A stretch of 64,000 nucleotides of DNA. Source: Rhodobacter flavimaris. GTDB taxonomy: Bacteria > Pseudomonadota > Alphaproteobacteria > Rhodobacterales > Rhodobacteraceae. Shown here one piece after another: positions 17,823 to 25,633 of the stretch (within the stretch, counting starts at the first letter, position 1; the number at the start of each line of letters is the position of its first letter). Made by a program: the position numbers and the translations under genes. The stretch lies in contig NZ_JAJUOS010000001.1 of NCBI RefSeq assembly GCF_021378075.1, positions 124,001 to 188,000 of the forward strand, in the 5' to 3' direction. The notes below the pieces were generated by a model. That model was not told where the DNA came from. It saw only the letters and a list, made by a program, of their open reading frames with translations, and searched no databases.

Positions 17823-19379
17823 ATGGAAGAAACGGTTGTGCAAGCTGGTGCAGGGCGTAGGGCTCGGGGCGGTGGCGGGGCGGCGCGTCGCGCCGAGCGG
17901 ACTGCGCCCAAGATCGAGTTTGCGCGCTTCATCGAGCGCAACATCCCGAATATGGAGATCCTGAACGAAGAGGCGCTCCAGATCATCGAATACAACGCCG
18001 AGACGGTGCTTGAGGAAATCGGCGTCAATTTCGTCGATAACCCCGCCGCGCTGGAGCGTTGGCGCGCCGTGGGCGCAGACGTTCAGGGTGAGCGCGTGCG
18101 CCTGCCGCGCGGTCTGGCGCGCTCGCTGTGCAAGACGGCTCCGTCGAGCTTCATCCAGCACGCCCGCAACCCCGAGCGCAACGTGACCATCGGCGGCAAG
18201 AACCTCGTTCTGGCCCCGGTCTACGGCCCGCCCTTCGTGCGCGACCGTCAGGGTGGCCGCCGCTACGCCACCATCGCCGACTTCCGCAACTTCGTGAAAC
18301 TTGGCCAGATGTCGAAATGGGTTCACCATTCGGGCGGCACCGTGTGCGAGCCGACCGACGTTGCGGTGAACAAGCGCCACCTCGACATGCTGCACGCCCA
18401 TATGACGCTGTCCGACAAGCCCTACATGGGTTCGGTGACCGAGCGCTCGCGCTGCGTCGACTCGGTCGAGATGTCCAAGATCCTGTTCGGCTCGGATTTC
18501 GTCGATCAGAACACGGTGATGACGTCGCTGGTGAACATCAACTCGCCGCTGACCTTCGACCCGATCATGATGGACGCGCTGGAGGTTTATGCCGCCGCGA
18601 ACCAGGCCTGCATCATCTCGCCCTTCATCGTCGGCGGCGCGATGGCGCCGGTGACCGTTGCGGGCACGCTGACGCAGGTTCTGGCCGAGGTTCTGGTGGG
18701 TGTGGCTTACAGCCAGATGATCCGCCCCGGCGCGCCGGTGATCTTCGGCGCCTTCGTGACCTCGATCGACATGAACTCGGGCGCGCCGACCTTCGGTACC
18801 CCGGAAGCGGCGCAGATCACGCTTGGTGCGGGGCAGTTGGCCCGGCGTCTGGGGCTGCCCTACCGCTCGGCCGGGTCGTTCTGCGGCTCGAAACTGCCCG
18901 ACGCGCAGGCGGCCTATGAAACGGCGAACAGCCTCAACATCGGCCTGCTGTCGGGCGTGAACTTCATGCTGCACGCTTGCGGTTGGCTGGAAGGCGGTCT
19001 GGTCTCGTCCTACGAGAAATACGTGATGGACGCCGATCAACTGGGCATCCTGCACCGCCTCGCCGCCGGTGTGGACATGAGCGAGAACGGCCAGGGCATG
19101 GATGCGCTGCGCGAAGTGGGGCCGGGCGGCCACTACCTCGGGTGCAGCCACACGCAAGCGAACTTCAAGACCGCGTTCTGGAAGACCGACGTGCTTGACT
19201 ACAAGCCTTTCGAGACTTGGGAAGAGGAAGGCGCGCGCGACACCATGGCGCTGGCCGAAAAGCGGGTCGAGAAGATGCTGGGCGAATATCAGGCCCCGGA
19301 TATCGACCCCGGCACCGCCGAGGCGCTGGCCGAATATGTGGCTAAGAAGAAGGCCGCGGAACCCGACGCCTTTATGTGA
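17823..19379 (+). CDS. trimethylamine methyltransferase (MttB) superfamily protein, non-pyrrolysine
   Basis: 518 residues read without an in-frame amber codon, so it lacks the pyrrolysine of archaeal MttB and belongs to the COG5598 group that includes glycine-betaine methyltransferases such as MtgB. An Ala/Arg/Gly-rich N-terminal extension of about 30 residues precedes the barrel (INSPLTFDPIMMDALEVYA; CIISPFIVGGAMAPVTVAG; HACGWLEGGLVSSYEKYVMDADQLG; GGHYLGCSHTQANFKTAFW). Such enzymes move a methyl group from a quaternary or tertiary amine to a corrinoid protein. No corrinoid protein or reductive activase is encoded in this window. GGAGG precedes the ATG, and a very strong terminator follows. 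The substrate is not predictable; dimethylglycine, betaine and carnitine are candidates. Confidence 0.93.
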   Translation: MEETVVQAGAGRRARGGGGAARRAERTAPKIEFARFIERNIPNMEILNEEALQIIEYNAETVLEEIGVNFVDNPAALERWRAVGADVQGERVRLPRGLARSLCKTAPSSFIQHARNPERNVTIGGKNLVLAPVYGPPFVRDRQGGRRYATIADFRNFVKLGQMSKWVHHSGGTVCEPTDVAVNKRHLDMLHAHMTLSDKPYMGSVTERSRCVDSVEMSKILFGSDFVDQNTVMTSLVNINSPLTFDPIMMDALEVYAAANQACIISPFIVGGAMAPVTVAGTLTQVLAEVLVGVAYSQMIRPGAPVIFGAFVTSIDMNSGAPTFGTPEAAQITLGAGQLARRLGLPYRSAGSFCGSKLPDAQAAYETANSLNIGLLSGVNFMLHACGWLEGGLVSSYEKYVMDADQLGILHRLAAGVDMSENGQGMDALREVGPGGHYLGCSHTQANFKTAFWKTDVLDYKPFETWEEEGARDTMALAEKRVEKMLGEYQAPDIDPGTAEALAEYVAKKKAAEPDAFM

Positions 19380-19383
19380 TCTG

Positions 19384-19416
19384 AAAGGCCGGCGATCTCA
19401 GGATCGCCGGCCTTTT
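19384..19416. terminator. strong convergent terminator
   Basis: A perfect 14-bp stem, AAAGGCCGGCGATC (19384-19397) and GATCGCCGGCCTTT (19402-19415), with loop TCAG and a further T. It separates the plus-strand MttB gene from the minus-strand flavoprotein ending at 19420. The A/T ends make it work in both directions. Confidence 0.88.
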
Positions 19417-19419
19417 CGT

Positions 19420-20547
19420 TTAGCGGAAGGCGCGCAGGTAGTGGCGCTCGAACATGCGCTTGACCCAGTGCAGCGGCCGCAGCGCGGGCAGCACGATGTT
19501 CAACTTGCCGCGCCGGAACACCAGCATCCCCTTGTCGAGCGAATCCATGATGCAGATCAGCTCGGCCACGAAGGTCGCATCGGGCGAGCGGCCTTGCAGC
19601 ACGGCGGCGATATTCGCCGCCGCCGCCTTGGCCTGCAAATCGGCCTGGTGGGCCTGCTTGGGCAGCCAGTCGGGGCCGGGGTAGCTGCCCGCATCGCCCG
19701 CAACCCAGATCGCGTCGGTTCCCTCGACCCGGCAGCCCGCATCCGCGCGCACCATCCCGCCGGGCGAGAGCGGCAGGTCGGATTGCGCGAGCCACGCGGG
19801 GCCGGTCATGCCGGGCTGGAACAGGATCAGTTCGGCCGGGATCTCGCCGCCCTCGGTCACCACGCGGTCGGGGTCGATCCGGACCATCTTGTGGCCGAGC
19901 CGCGTCTCGATCCCGCGACGCTTCATTTCGACCAGCAACCCGTCCACCGCCTTTTCGCCAAGCCGCGCGCCGGGGCGGTCCGAGGGGCTGAAGAACACCA
20001 GCTTGAAGCGGTCGCGACGGCCCTGACGGCGCAGCAACGTGTCGAGGATGAAGAGGTATTCGAACATCGGCCCGCCGCGCATCGCGCCGGGTTCATTGGG
20101 GTTCGTGGCCATGCCGATGGCGATGGTGCCGCCGTCGAGGCCCGCGAGCTTCGCGGTCATGGCTTCGGCCGCTGCGATCCCCTCGCAGGGGATGATCGCG
20201 TTCTCGATCCCCGGCAGCTTGCGGATGAAGCGCCCGCCCGTGGCAATCAGGATCTGATCTGCCGTGACCGGTCCTGCGTCGGTCTCGACGCGCTTCTCGG
20301 CGGCGCTAAGACCCGTCACCGCGGCCTTGATGAACTTGACGTTGTGGCGTTCGAAGAACCGGCGCAGCGGCAGGCGCAGATTCTCGGCCTTGCGCACACC
20401 CGCAGGGATCCAGATGCTGGAGGGAACGTAGTGCAGCTCATCGCGCGGCGAAATCACGGTAATCTCGGCCTTGACGCCTTGGCTGCGCAATTCGCGGATG
20501 GCGGTCAGGGCAGCAAAGCCCGAGCCGAGGATGACGATCTGGGACAT
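19420..20547 (-). CDS. SQR-like NAD(P)/FAD-dependent oxidoreductase
   Basis: 375 residues. N-terminal FAD Rossmann motif IVILGSGFAALTAIREL, VPSSIWIPAG, ATGG at the end of the first FAD half, and a second FAD motif GTDAIWVAGDAG. The C-terminal GKLNIVLPALRPLHWVKRMFERHYLRAF resembles the amphipathic membrane-anchoring helices of sulfide:quinone oxidoreductases (SQR) and flavocytochrome c sulfide dehydrogenases. Cysteines are at 121, 272 and 332; canonical SQRs use three. Cys121 and Cys332 could be two of them, but the third expected near residue 155-160 is absent. Cys121 and Cys332 being catalytic is inference. The start at ATG 20547 is followed upstream by a perfect ATTC-N8-GAAT palindrome, the form reported for SqrR/BigR-type persulfide repressors. 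Confidence 0.82.
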   Translation of the reverse strand: MSQIVILGSGFAALTAIRELRSQGVKAEITVISPRDELHYVPSSIWIPAGVRKAENLRLPLRRFFERHNVKFIKAAVTGLSAAEKRVETDAGPVTADQILIATGGRFIRKLPGIENAIIPCEGIAAAEAMTAKLAGLDGGTIAIGMATNPNEPGAMRGGPMFEYLFILDTLLRRQGRRDRFKLVFFSPSDRPGARLGEKAVDGLLVEMKRRGIETRLGHKMVRIDPDRVVTEGGEIPAELILFQPGMTGPAWLAQSDLPLSPGGMVRADAGCRVEGTDAIWVAGDAGSYPGPDWLPKQAHQADLQAKAAAANIAAVLQGRSPDATFVAELICIMDSLDKGMLVFRRGKLNIVLPALRPLHWVKRMFERHYLRAFR

Positions 20548-20562
20548 GGTTGGCTCCGGGCT

Positions 20563-20584
20563 TACATTCATTGACGTGAATGTA
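20563..20584. promoter_or_regulatory. ATTC-N8-GAAT palindrome (SqrR/BigR-type operator candidate)
   Basis: TACATTCA (20563-20570) and TGAATGTA (20577-20584) are perfect 8-bp arms around TTGACG. The core is ATTC-N8-GAAT, which I recall as the recognition pattern of the persulfide-responsive ArsR-family repressor SqrR of Rhodobacter capsulatus. It lies 15 bases before the SQR-like gene start and 119 bases before the divergent DUF2177 gene. Confidence 0.6.
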
Positions 20585-20642
20585 TTTCGCTGGTCGGTCA
20601 GGGACAAGCCCCGCCACTGTGGCAGTTCCGCGCAAGGGAATG

Positions 20643-20667
20643 CAACTTATTGGGCCGCATATTCGTA
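20643..20667 (+). promoter_or_regulatory. ECF-type promoter for the DUF2177 gene
   Basis: GCAACTT (20642-20648) with CAAC at 20643-20646, a 17-base spacer and CGTA (20664-20667). This is the AAC...CGT pattern of ECF sigma promoters. The -35 region shares GCAACTTnTTG with the promoter at 25634-25658, which has the same spacer length, so both are likely read by the ECF sigma factor encoded at 26324-26869. Expected transcription start is about 30 bases before the start codon at 20704. Confidence 0.65.
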
Positions 20668-20703
20668 TTTCCGGAAAGAACATGCTGCAAAAGGATGCCC
20701 AAG

Positions 20704-21111
20704 ATGCAGATCGCCGCCCTTTATCTGATCACCACCGCCGTGTTTCTGTCCATCGACGCGGTCGGAATTCGCTTCATGATCAAGCCGATCTTCGATCGCC
20801 ACATCGCCGAGCTTTACCCCGACGTCATGCGCGTGGGGCCCGCGGCCCTGTTCTACCTCGGCTATATCGCGGGGCTGCTTTATCTGGTGTCAGTGCCCGC
20901 ATTGCGGGCGGGAAGCCCGGCATCGGCCATCCTACCGGCGATTATTTTTGGTCTGGTCGCCTATGGTACTTACGAGTTCACCAATTACGCGACCATCCGG
21001 CTCTGGTCGGTGCAGCAAGTGGTTGTTGATACGCTCTGGGGTGGTGCTCTGACCGGGTTCTCGGCCTGGGCCGGCTTGGCCGCGCTGCGTGCCTTCAGCC
21101 CTGCGGCATGA
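20704..21111 (+). CDS. DUF2177 family membrane protein
   Basis: 135 residues with four membrane segments: IAALYLITTAVFLSIDAVGI; VGPAALFYLGYIAGLLYLVSV; ASAILPAIIFGLVAYGTYEFTNYA; VVVDTLWGGALTGFSAWAGLAAL. The YEFTNYATIRLWS and DTLWG motifs are typical of DUF2177, an inner-membrane family of unknown function often found next to cyclopropane-synthase-like lipid-modification genes. ATG 20704 has AAAGGA at a good distance; ATG 20695 is too close to it. The last 17 bases overlap the convergent glutathione-peroxidase-like gene. The ECF-type promoter links it to the operon on the other strand. Confidence 0.88.
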   Translation: MQIAALYLITTAVFLSIDAVGIRFMIKPIFDRHIAELYPDVMRVGPAALFYLGYIAGLLYLVSVPALRAGSPASAILPAIIFGLVAYGTYEFTNYATIRLWSVQQVVVDTLWGGALTGFSAWAGLAALRAFSPAA

Positions 21112-21643
21112 GGCTGTCGATCGCATTACGCAGGCTGGCCGAGGTGGGCTTGACGAAGGCGCCGTAGGTTCCGACCACGCGCCCGTCCGGCCCGATGAGC
21201 ACCTTGTTGAAGTTCCAGCTGGGGGTGAAGTCTTCGGTGTCGCGCAGCCAGGCGTAAAAGGGATGCACCTCCCCCTTGGCGACGTGCAGGATGTCGGTCA
21301 TCGGCAGATCGAGGCCGAAGTTCAGCGCGCAGTAGCTTTTGGCCTCCTTCGCCGTCGCCAGTTCCTGGTCGAAATCATTCGAGGGCACGGCGATTACGAT
21401 CAGCCCCTTGGGGCCAAGTTCCTCATGTAGATCCTGGAGCGTTTCAAGCTGCGGAGCAAAGCCGCACAGCGAGGCTGTGTTCGTCACCAGAACCGTATGG
21501 CCCGCCCAATCCGCCGTGTCGATCTCGCCGCCATCGGCCGAAGGGAAGGTGAAGCGCGGCATCGGCTCGCCCGCCAGCGCGGGCAGGGCGGCGGCAACAA
21601 GGGTGAGGCTCAGGAAGGTCCGGCGAAGCATGGCAATCCTCAT
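21095..21643 (-). CDS. exported glutathione-peroxidase-like protein
   Basis: 182 residues. An N-terminal signal peptide (MRIAMLRRTFLSLTLVAAALPALA) leads to a thioredoxin-fold peroxidase. The motif VLVTNTASLCGFAPQLETLQ has peroxidatic Cys60 (standard motif NxASxCG), and SWNFNKVLIGPDG supplies the Trp/Asn of the catalytic tetrad. A second cysteine in SYCALNFGL could be the resolving Cys. It likely reduces lipid or hydrogen peroxides in the periplasm. Its ATG overlaps the SDR stop codon (ATGA), making it the last gene of the sigma-factor operon, which fits a role in handling oxidised membrane lipid. Confidence 0.9.
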   Translation of the reverse strand: MRIAMLRRTFLSLTLVAAALPALAGEPMPRFTFPSADGGEIDTADWAGHTVLVTNTASLCGFAPQLETLQDLHEELGPKGLIVIAVPSNDFDQELATAKEAKSYCALNFGLDLPMTDILHVAKGEVHPFYAWLRDTEDFTPSWNFNKVLIGPDGRVVGTYGAFVKPTSASLRNAIDSLMPQG

Positions 21644-22356
21644 GTGACAAGGCGGCGGGTCAGGCGAAGGCCCAGAGCATAGGGCAATATCCGCAGCAGT
21701 TTAAGCAAGGTCGTGAAGCGTCTGGGGAAATGTGTCTCAAATCCGGGGCGGTCAAGGCCGTGCAGGATTGTTCGGGCCGCTTGGTCCGGGGTCAGCAGCG
21801 CAGGCATGGTGAAATCGTTGCGCGCAGTCATCGGCGTGTCCACGAAACCCGGTGAAATCAGGCGGATATCGAGGTCGGGCAGTTCCGCGCGAAGGCTCTC
21901 GGCCAGGTTGATGACACCGGCCTTGCTGGCCGAATACAGCTGACCCTTCGGCAGGCCGAAATAGCCCGCGACCGAGCCGCAGAGCGCCAGCTGTCCGCCC
22001 GGTCGCAACAGGCGGGGCGCGATCTGCGCGAGATGAAATGACCCGAGCAGGTTGACGCGCAAAAGCTCTTCCGCGCGGATCGGGTCGAGATCAAGCACCA
22101 TGCCCGGATCGTAAAGCGCCGCGAGGTTGACGATCCGGTCGAGCGGCCCGCCGATCGCCTCTGCCGCAGCCATGATCGAGGCGCGGCTACCCATATCGCA
22201 GGGCAAGGCCTGTACGTCGGTCTCATCGGCCAGCGCCTGAAGCCGCTCGGTGCCGCGGGCCGAGACGATCACTCGCGCACCGCGCGCAGCATAAGCTCGC
22301 GCAAGGGCCGCCCCGATCCCCGAGCTTGCCCCGATGATCCAGATCTTCTCAGCCAT
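21640..22356 (-). CDS. short-chain dehydrogenase/reductase
   Basis: 238 residues. NAD(P)-binding GASSGIG (9-15), NLAA (77-80), catalytic Ser128, Tyr141 and Lys145 (YSASK), and the C-terminal RISPGFVDTPMTA-like sequence IRLISPGFVDTPMTARNDF. Residues 205-238 (FPRRFTTLLKLLRILPYALGLRLTRRL) form a basic, hydrophobic tail that may sit on the membrane. It overlaps the methyltransferase gene by eight bases at its start and the peroxidase by four at its end. SDR genes occur in the same position in the sigma-E-linked lipid clusters of Rhodobacter and Pseudomonas. The exact substrate is unknown. Confidence 0.9.
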   Translation of the reverse strand: MAEKIWIIGASSGIGAALARAYAARGARVIVSARGTERLQALADETDVQALPCDMGSRASIMAAAEAIGGPLDRIVNLAALYDPGMVLDLDPIRAEELLRVNLLGSFHLAQIAPRLLRPGGQLALCGSVAGYFGLPKGQLYSASKAGVINLAESLRAELPDLDIRLISPGFVDTPMTARNDFTMPALLTPDQAARTILHGLDRPGFETHFPRRFTTLLKLLRILPYALGLRLTRRLVT

Positions 22357-23506
22357 GAGACATCCGGAACTGGACAACATCGGTGCGCCGGGTCGAGAAG
22401 CTGGCGATGCAGGCCGCCAGATAGGCGCGCCAGATGCGGATGAACCCCTCGTCAAAGCCAAGTGCGCGCACGTCGGCCAGACGGTCCTCGAACCGGGCAA
22501 GCCAGTCGCGCAGGGTGCGTGCATAATCCTGACCGAAGCCAAAGCTATCCTCGATGCGTAGTCCGGCGCGTTCGGCCTCGGCGCAGAAACGGGTGGGGGT
22601 GGGCAACATGCCGCCCGGGAAGACGAAACTGCGGATCATGTCGGCGCTGCGGCGGTAGCTGTCGAAATGCGGCTCGTCGATCGTAATGGTCTGCACAACG
22701 GCGCGACCGCTTTGCGAAAGGGCCTGACGGAGTTTGGCGAAATAGGCGGGCCAGAACTCTTCGCCCACGGCTTCGAACATCTCGATCGAGACGATGTGGT
22801 CGAACTTGCCGTTCTCGTGCCGATAGTCCTGCAGTGCGATTTCAGCGCCCCGACCCAGACGGTTGCGCGCGAAATCGGCCTGTTCGGTGGACAGGGTCAG
22901 ACCCTTGATGCCGTAATCGCCGCGCATCAAGGCCCGTTCGGCGAAGCCGCCCCAGCCGCAGCCGATCTCCAGAATGCGCCCGGATGGTCGGTCCAACTGC
23001 TCAAGGATCCGGTCATATTTGCGCAGTTGCGCGCTGTGCAGATCGTCGTTCTGGTCAAATAGCGCAGAGGAGTAGGTCATGCTCGGATCGAGCCAAAGCC
23101 GGTAGAACGCGTTGCCCAGATCGTAATGCGCATGGATGTTACGCCGCGCACCCTCGGGCGTGTTGCGCTGAAAGCGGTAGAGGAAGTGCAGAAGCCGCGC
23201 GACCAGGGAATTCCCGTCGATGTAGCGGCTGAGGGTATCATCGTTCATCAGCGCAAGCGTCATCAGCGCAGCAAGATCGGGACTGTCGAGCAACCCATCG
23301 CGATAGGCTTCGGCGAAGCCCACGTCGCCTTTCGCGGCGATGGCGGTGATGGCGCGGGGATGGTGGATCGTCAACTCAGCCGCCGGTCCCTGCCTTGGGC
23401 CAGCGAAGGAATGCGTCCGGCCGCCTGGCAGCGTCAGGAGCAAGCTGCCGCAGCCCATGCGCTCAAGCGTGGACAGAAAACGGGTTTCGATCTGGCGTTC
23501 AAACAT
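22349..23506 (-). CDS. cyclopropane-fatty-acid-synthase-like SAM methyltransferase
   Basis: 385 residues, the length of CFA synthases. The N-terminal lipid-binding domain is followed by ARRNIHAHYDLGNAFYRLWLDPSMTYSSALF, SAM motif I LEIGCGWGGFAE (179-190) and SIEMFEAVGEEFW (240-252). It transfers a methyl group from S-adenosylmethionine to the double bond of phospholipid acyl chains. The FEAVG variant, rather than FEHVG as in E. coli Cfa, is the form I associate with cluster-encoded paralogues. In R. sphaeroides a related sigma-E-controlled methyltransferase starts furan fatty acid synthesis, so a methylated rather than cyclopropane product is possible. It overlaps its neighbours by eight bases on both sides. 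Confidence 0.92.
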   Translation of the reverse strand: MFERQIETRFLSTLERMGCGSLLLTLPGGRTHSFAGPRQGPAAELTIHHPRAITAIAAKGDVGFAEAYRDGLLDSPDLAALMTLALMNDDTLSRYIDGNSLVARLLHFLYRFQRNTPEGARRNIHAHYDLGNAFYRLWLDPSMTYSSALFDQNDDLHSAQLRKYDRILEQLDRPSGRILEIGCGWGGFAERALMRGDYGIKGLTLSTEQADFARNRLGRGAEIALQDYRHENGKFDHIVSIEMFEAVGEEFWPAYFAKLRQALSQSGRAVVQTITIDEPHFDSYRRSADMIRSFVFPGGMLPTPTRFCAEAERAGLRIEDSFGFGQDYARTLRDWLARFEDRLADVRALGFDEGFIRIWRAYLAACIASFSTRRTDVVQFRMSHG

Positions 23507-24278
23507 GCTCGTGACCTTCTGCGGTGCTGGTACGGCGGGCGAGCTGTCGGGGGTGGGCGTGATAGGTCAGCCCCCGGAAGATGATCTGCGCGGCCTGCCA
23601 GTGAATCAAGGAAATAACGCGTTCGGGCTGGAATGGATGGCGCCAGGCCGCTCTGCGCGCCGTGCTGCTCGTCAGCGGGCGGGTGTGTCCTGCCAGTGAT
23701 GTGCCCAGTCGGGTAGAGCCGTTCGACCAGTCCACGAAGGCTCCAAACCGCCCGTCGGTCGTGTCGAAGCGGAAGGTGTAGCTGCCCTCGCGCGGCAAGA
23801 AGGGCGAGACGTGAAACAGCTTTTCACCGCTGATCCGGTCGCCTGCCTCGATGGGGGCGCCGTCGGGGTGGCGGATCAGGTAACAGTGCCGCTCTCCGAA
23901 GGTCGAGGACACCTCGGCGATGACCGCGCGCAGACCGCGCGTGTCGCGGGCCAGCCAGAACGAGACCGGGTTGAACCCCCAGAAAGCCGAGCGGGGAAGG
24001 GTGACCAACACGATCTGCAACCCCGCCATGCCTAACAAACCTTCGGCCCAGGTCCGCAGGCTCGATCCGTCCAGCGGGCCGTAGTCGTGCCGCCGCAAGC
24101 GCCAAAATCCGGGGCGATCCACGGCAATCGGGGCGGTTCCGGCATCGATCTGGTCGATGTCCACGGCGATATAGTGAGCGTGATAGGTGAAGTCGCGCCG
24201 TCCACCGCGCAGCACCGCATCCCCCGAGCGCCCGTGCCAGATCCGTGCTGCGATCACTGCGCCATCCCAGATGCTCAT
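23499..24278 (-). CDS. DUF1365 family protein
   Basis: 259 residues. The family signature is visible: GRRDFTYHAHYIAVDID near the N-terminus, FWGFNPVSFWLARD, EVSSTFGERHCYLI, KLFHVSPFLPREGSYTFRFD and a C-terminal LIHWQAAQIIFRGLTYHAHP with an amphipathic helix. DUF1365 proteins nearly always sit between an FAD amine-oxidase-like gene and a CFA-synthase-like gene, as here, and are thought to take part in acyl-chain modification; the chemistry is not established. ATG 24278 overlaps the stop of the upstream flavoprotein gene (ATGA). Confidence 0.93.
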   Translation of the reverse strand: MSIWDGAVIAARIWHGRSGDAVLRGGRRDFTYHAHYIAVDIDQIDAGTAPIAVDRPGFWRLRRHDYGPLDGSSLRTWAEGLLGMAGLQIVLVTLPRSAFWGFNPVSFWLARDTRGLRAVIAEVSSTFGERHCYLIRHPDGAPIEAGDRISGEKLFHVSPFLPREGSYTFRFDTTDGRFGAFVDWSNGSTRLGTSLAGHTRPLTSSTARRAAWRHPFQPERVISLIHWQAAQIIFRGLTYHAHPRQLARRTSTAEGHEHV

Positions 24279-25606
24279 TCCGCGGCCTCCAGCAGTTGCG
24301 GCGCGGGGGCGCTTTGCTCGACCCAGGGGTCGGGGCCAAGGGGCCAGTCGAGGCCCATGCCCTGCGCCACGCGTAGCGCGGAAAGAAGCCCGTCTTCGTG
24401 AAAGCCATAGCGCGTCCATGCACCCGCGAACCAAAGCCCGCCATGCCCCTGAATTTCGGGCAGGCGCGCCTGCGCCGTAATCGCGGCATGGTCGAATTGC
24501 GGATGGGACAGCCAGCAGTCGTCGTGGACTTGCGCGGGTTCGCGTTCGGGGTTGAGGGTGACGATCAGCGGCTTCGGCGTCTTGAGCCCTTGCAGCAGGT
24601 TCATCCAGTAGCTCAGGCTGACCGGGCGGTCATGCGGGATCGCCTCGCCTCGCGTGACGTAGTTCCATGATGACCATGCGGCACGCCGGCGGGGCATGAA
24701 GTTGGCGTCCGAGTGCAGCACGACCCGATTTGGCTGCGTGCGGAACGCGCCGAGGATCTCTCGCTCCGCTGCCGTGGGGTCGGTAATCATCGCCAGCGCC
24801 TGGGGTGCATGGCAGGCGAATACCACGCGATCGAAGCGATGCACCCCCGAGGCGGAATGCAGGCTGATGCCGCCCGCTTCGCGCAGGACGCGTCGCACCG
24901 GATCGGAGAGGTTCACCCGCGCATCGGTCACCGACAGAAGTCGCTCGACATAGCTGCGTGCGCCGCCCTCGACGGTGTACCATTGCGGATGGCTTGCCAC
25001 GCTCAGCAGGCCGTGGTTGTCGAAGAAACGCACGAAGGGCGCGGCGGGAAAGTCAAGCATCCCGCGGGTGGGCGTGGACCAGATTGCCCCCGAAATCGGC
25101 AAGAGGAACCGGTCGCGGAAGCTGCGGCCCAAGTGCATTTCATCGACCATCTGCCCCAAGGTCAGATCGCTGTTGGCGTAGTCGGTGGCCCCCCGGAAAA
25201 AGCGGAGCGCGTCGCTCAACAGGCCCAGATGTCCGGGATCAACCGCGCGCCGCCATTGCGCGAAAAGCGCGGGCAGGGTGCGCGTGCCGAATTCATAGCG
25301 CCCCCCGCCGAACGAGGCAGAAAACGACATATCCGTGGGTTTCAACTGAACGCCCAGATGCTGCATGAGGGGCATGAACAGCCGGTAGGTGCGTGGATTG
25401 CAGACGATGAAGCCGGTGTCCACGGACACCCCGAGCGCCTCGCGGGTGCGGCTGTGGCCGCCCGGGCGGCCTTCGGCCTCAAAAAGGGTCACGTCATGGT
25501 GCGGGGCCAAGAGCCAGGCCGTCCCGAGGCCTGCGATGCCGCTGCCGATGACTGCCACGCGTTCGCGCGGGGGGCCATAACTTCCCTGAAACTCGAAGAA
25601 GCGCAT
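24275..25606 (-). CDS. FAD-dependent amine-oxidase-like protein (lipid-modification cluster)
   Basis: 443 residues. ATG 25606 is preceded by GGAAGGGAGAT. The dinucleotide-binding motif VAVIGSGIAGLGTAW (GxGxxG at 21-26) is followed by LFEAEGRPGGHSRT, and the C-terminal FAD segment is GLWFAGAWTRYGFHEDGLLSAL. This is the NAD/FAD-dependent oxidoreductase paired with DUF1365 and CFA-like genes in many proteobacteria. In R. sphaeroides a flavoprotein of this kind acts as a desaturase on methylated acyl chains during furan fatty acid formation, so that role is a reasonable inference here. A 70-base gap with an ECF-type promoter separates it from the anti-sigma gene, so it can be transcribed both from the sigma operon and from its own start. 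Confidence 0.9.
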   Translation of the reverse strand: MRFFEFQGSYGPPRERVAVIGSGIAGLGTAWLLAPHHDVTLFEAEGRPGGHSRTREALGVSVDTGFIVCNPRTYRLFMPLMQHLGVQLKPTDMSFSASFGGGRYEFGTRTLPALFAQWRRAVDPGHLGLLSDALRFFRGATDYANSDLTLGQMVDEMHLGRSFRDRFLLPISGAIWSTPTRGMLDFPAAPFVRFFDNHGLLSVASHPQWYTVEGGARSYVERLLSVTDARVNLSDPVRRVLREAGGISLHSASGVHRFDRVVFACHAPQALAMITDPTAAEREILGAFRTQPNRVVLHSDANFMPRRRAAWSSWNYVTRGEAIPHDRPVSLSYWMNLLQGLKTPKPLIVTLNPEREPAQVHDDCWLSHPQFDHAAITAQARLPEIQGHGGLWFAGAWTRYGFHEDGLLSALRVAQGMGLDWPLGPDPWVEQSAPAPQLLEAAE

Positions 25607-25633
25607 CTGATCTCCCTTCCTGTTAGGAAAGAA

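Noticed and set aside
17637..19157. 506-codon minus-strand frame opposite the MttB-family gene
   Set aside because: Antisense shadow; the plus-strand protein is an unmistakable family member.
17823..19379. Pyrrolysine-containing trimethylamine methyltransferase
   Set aside because: The frame is uninterrupted and no TAG readthrough is needed, so it belongs to the non-Pyl branch.
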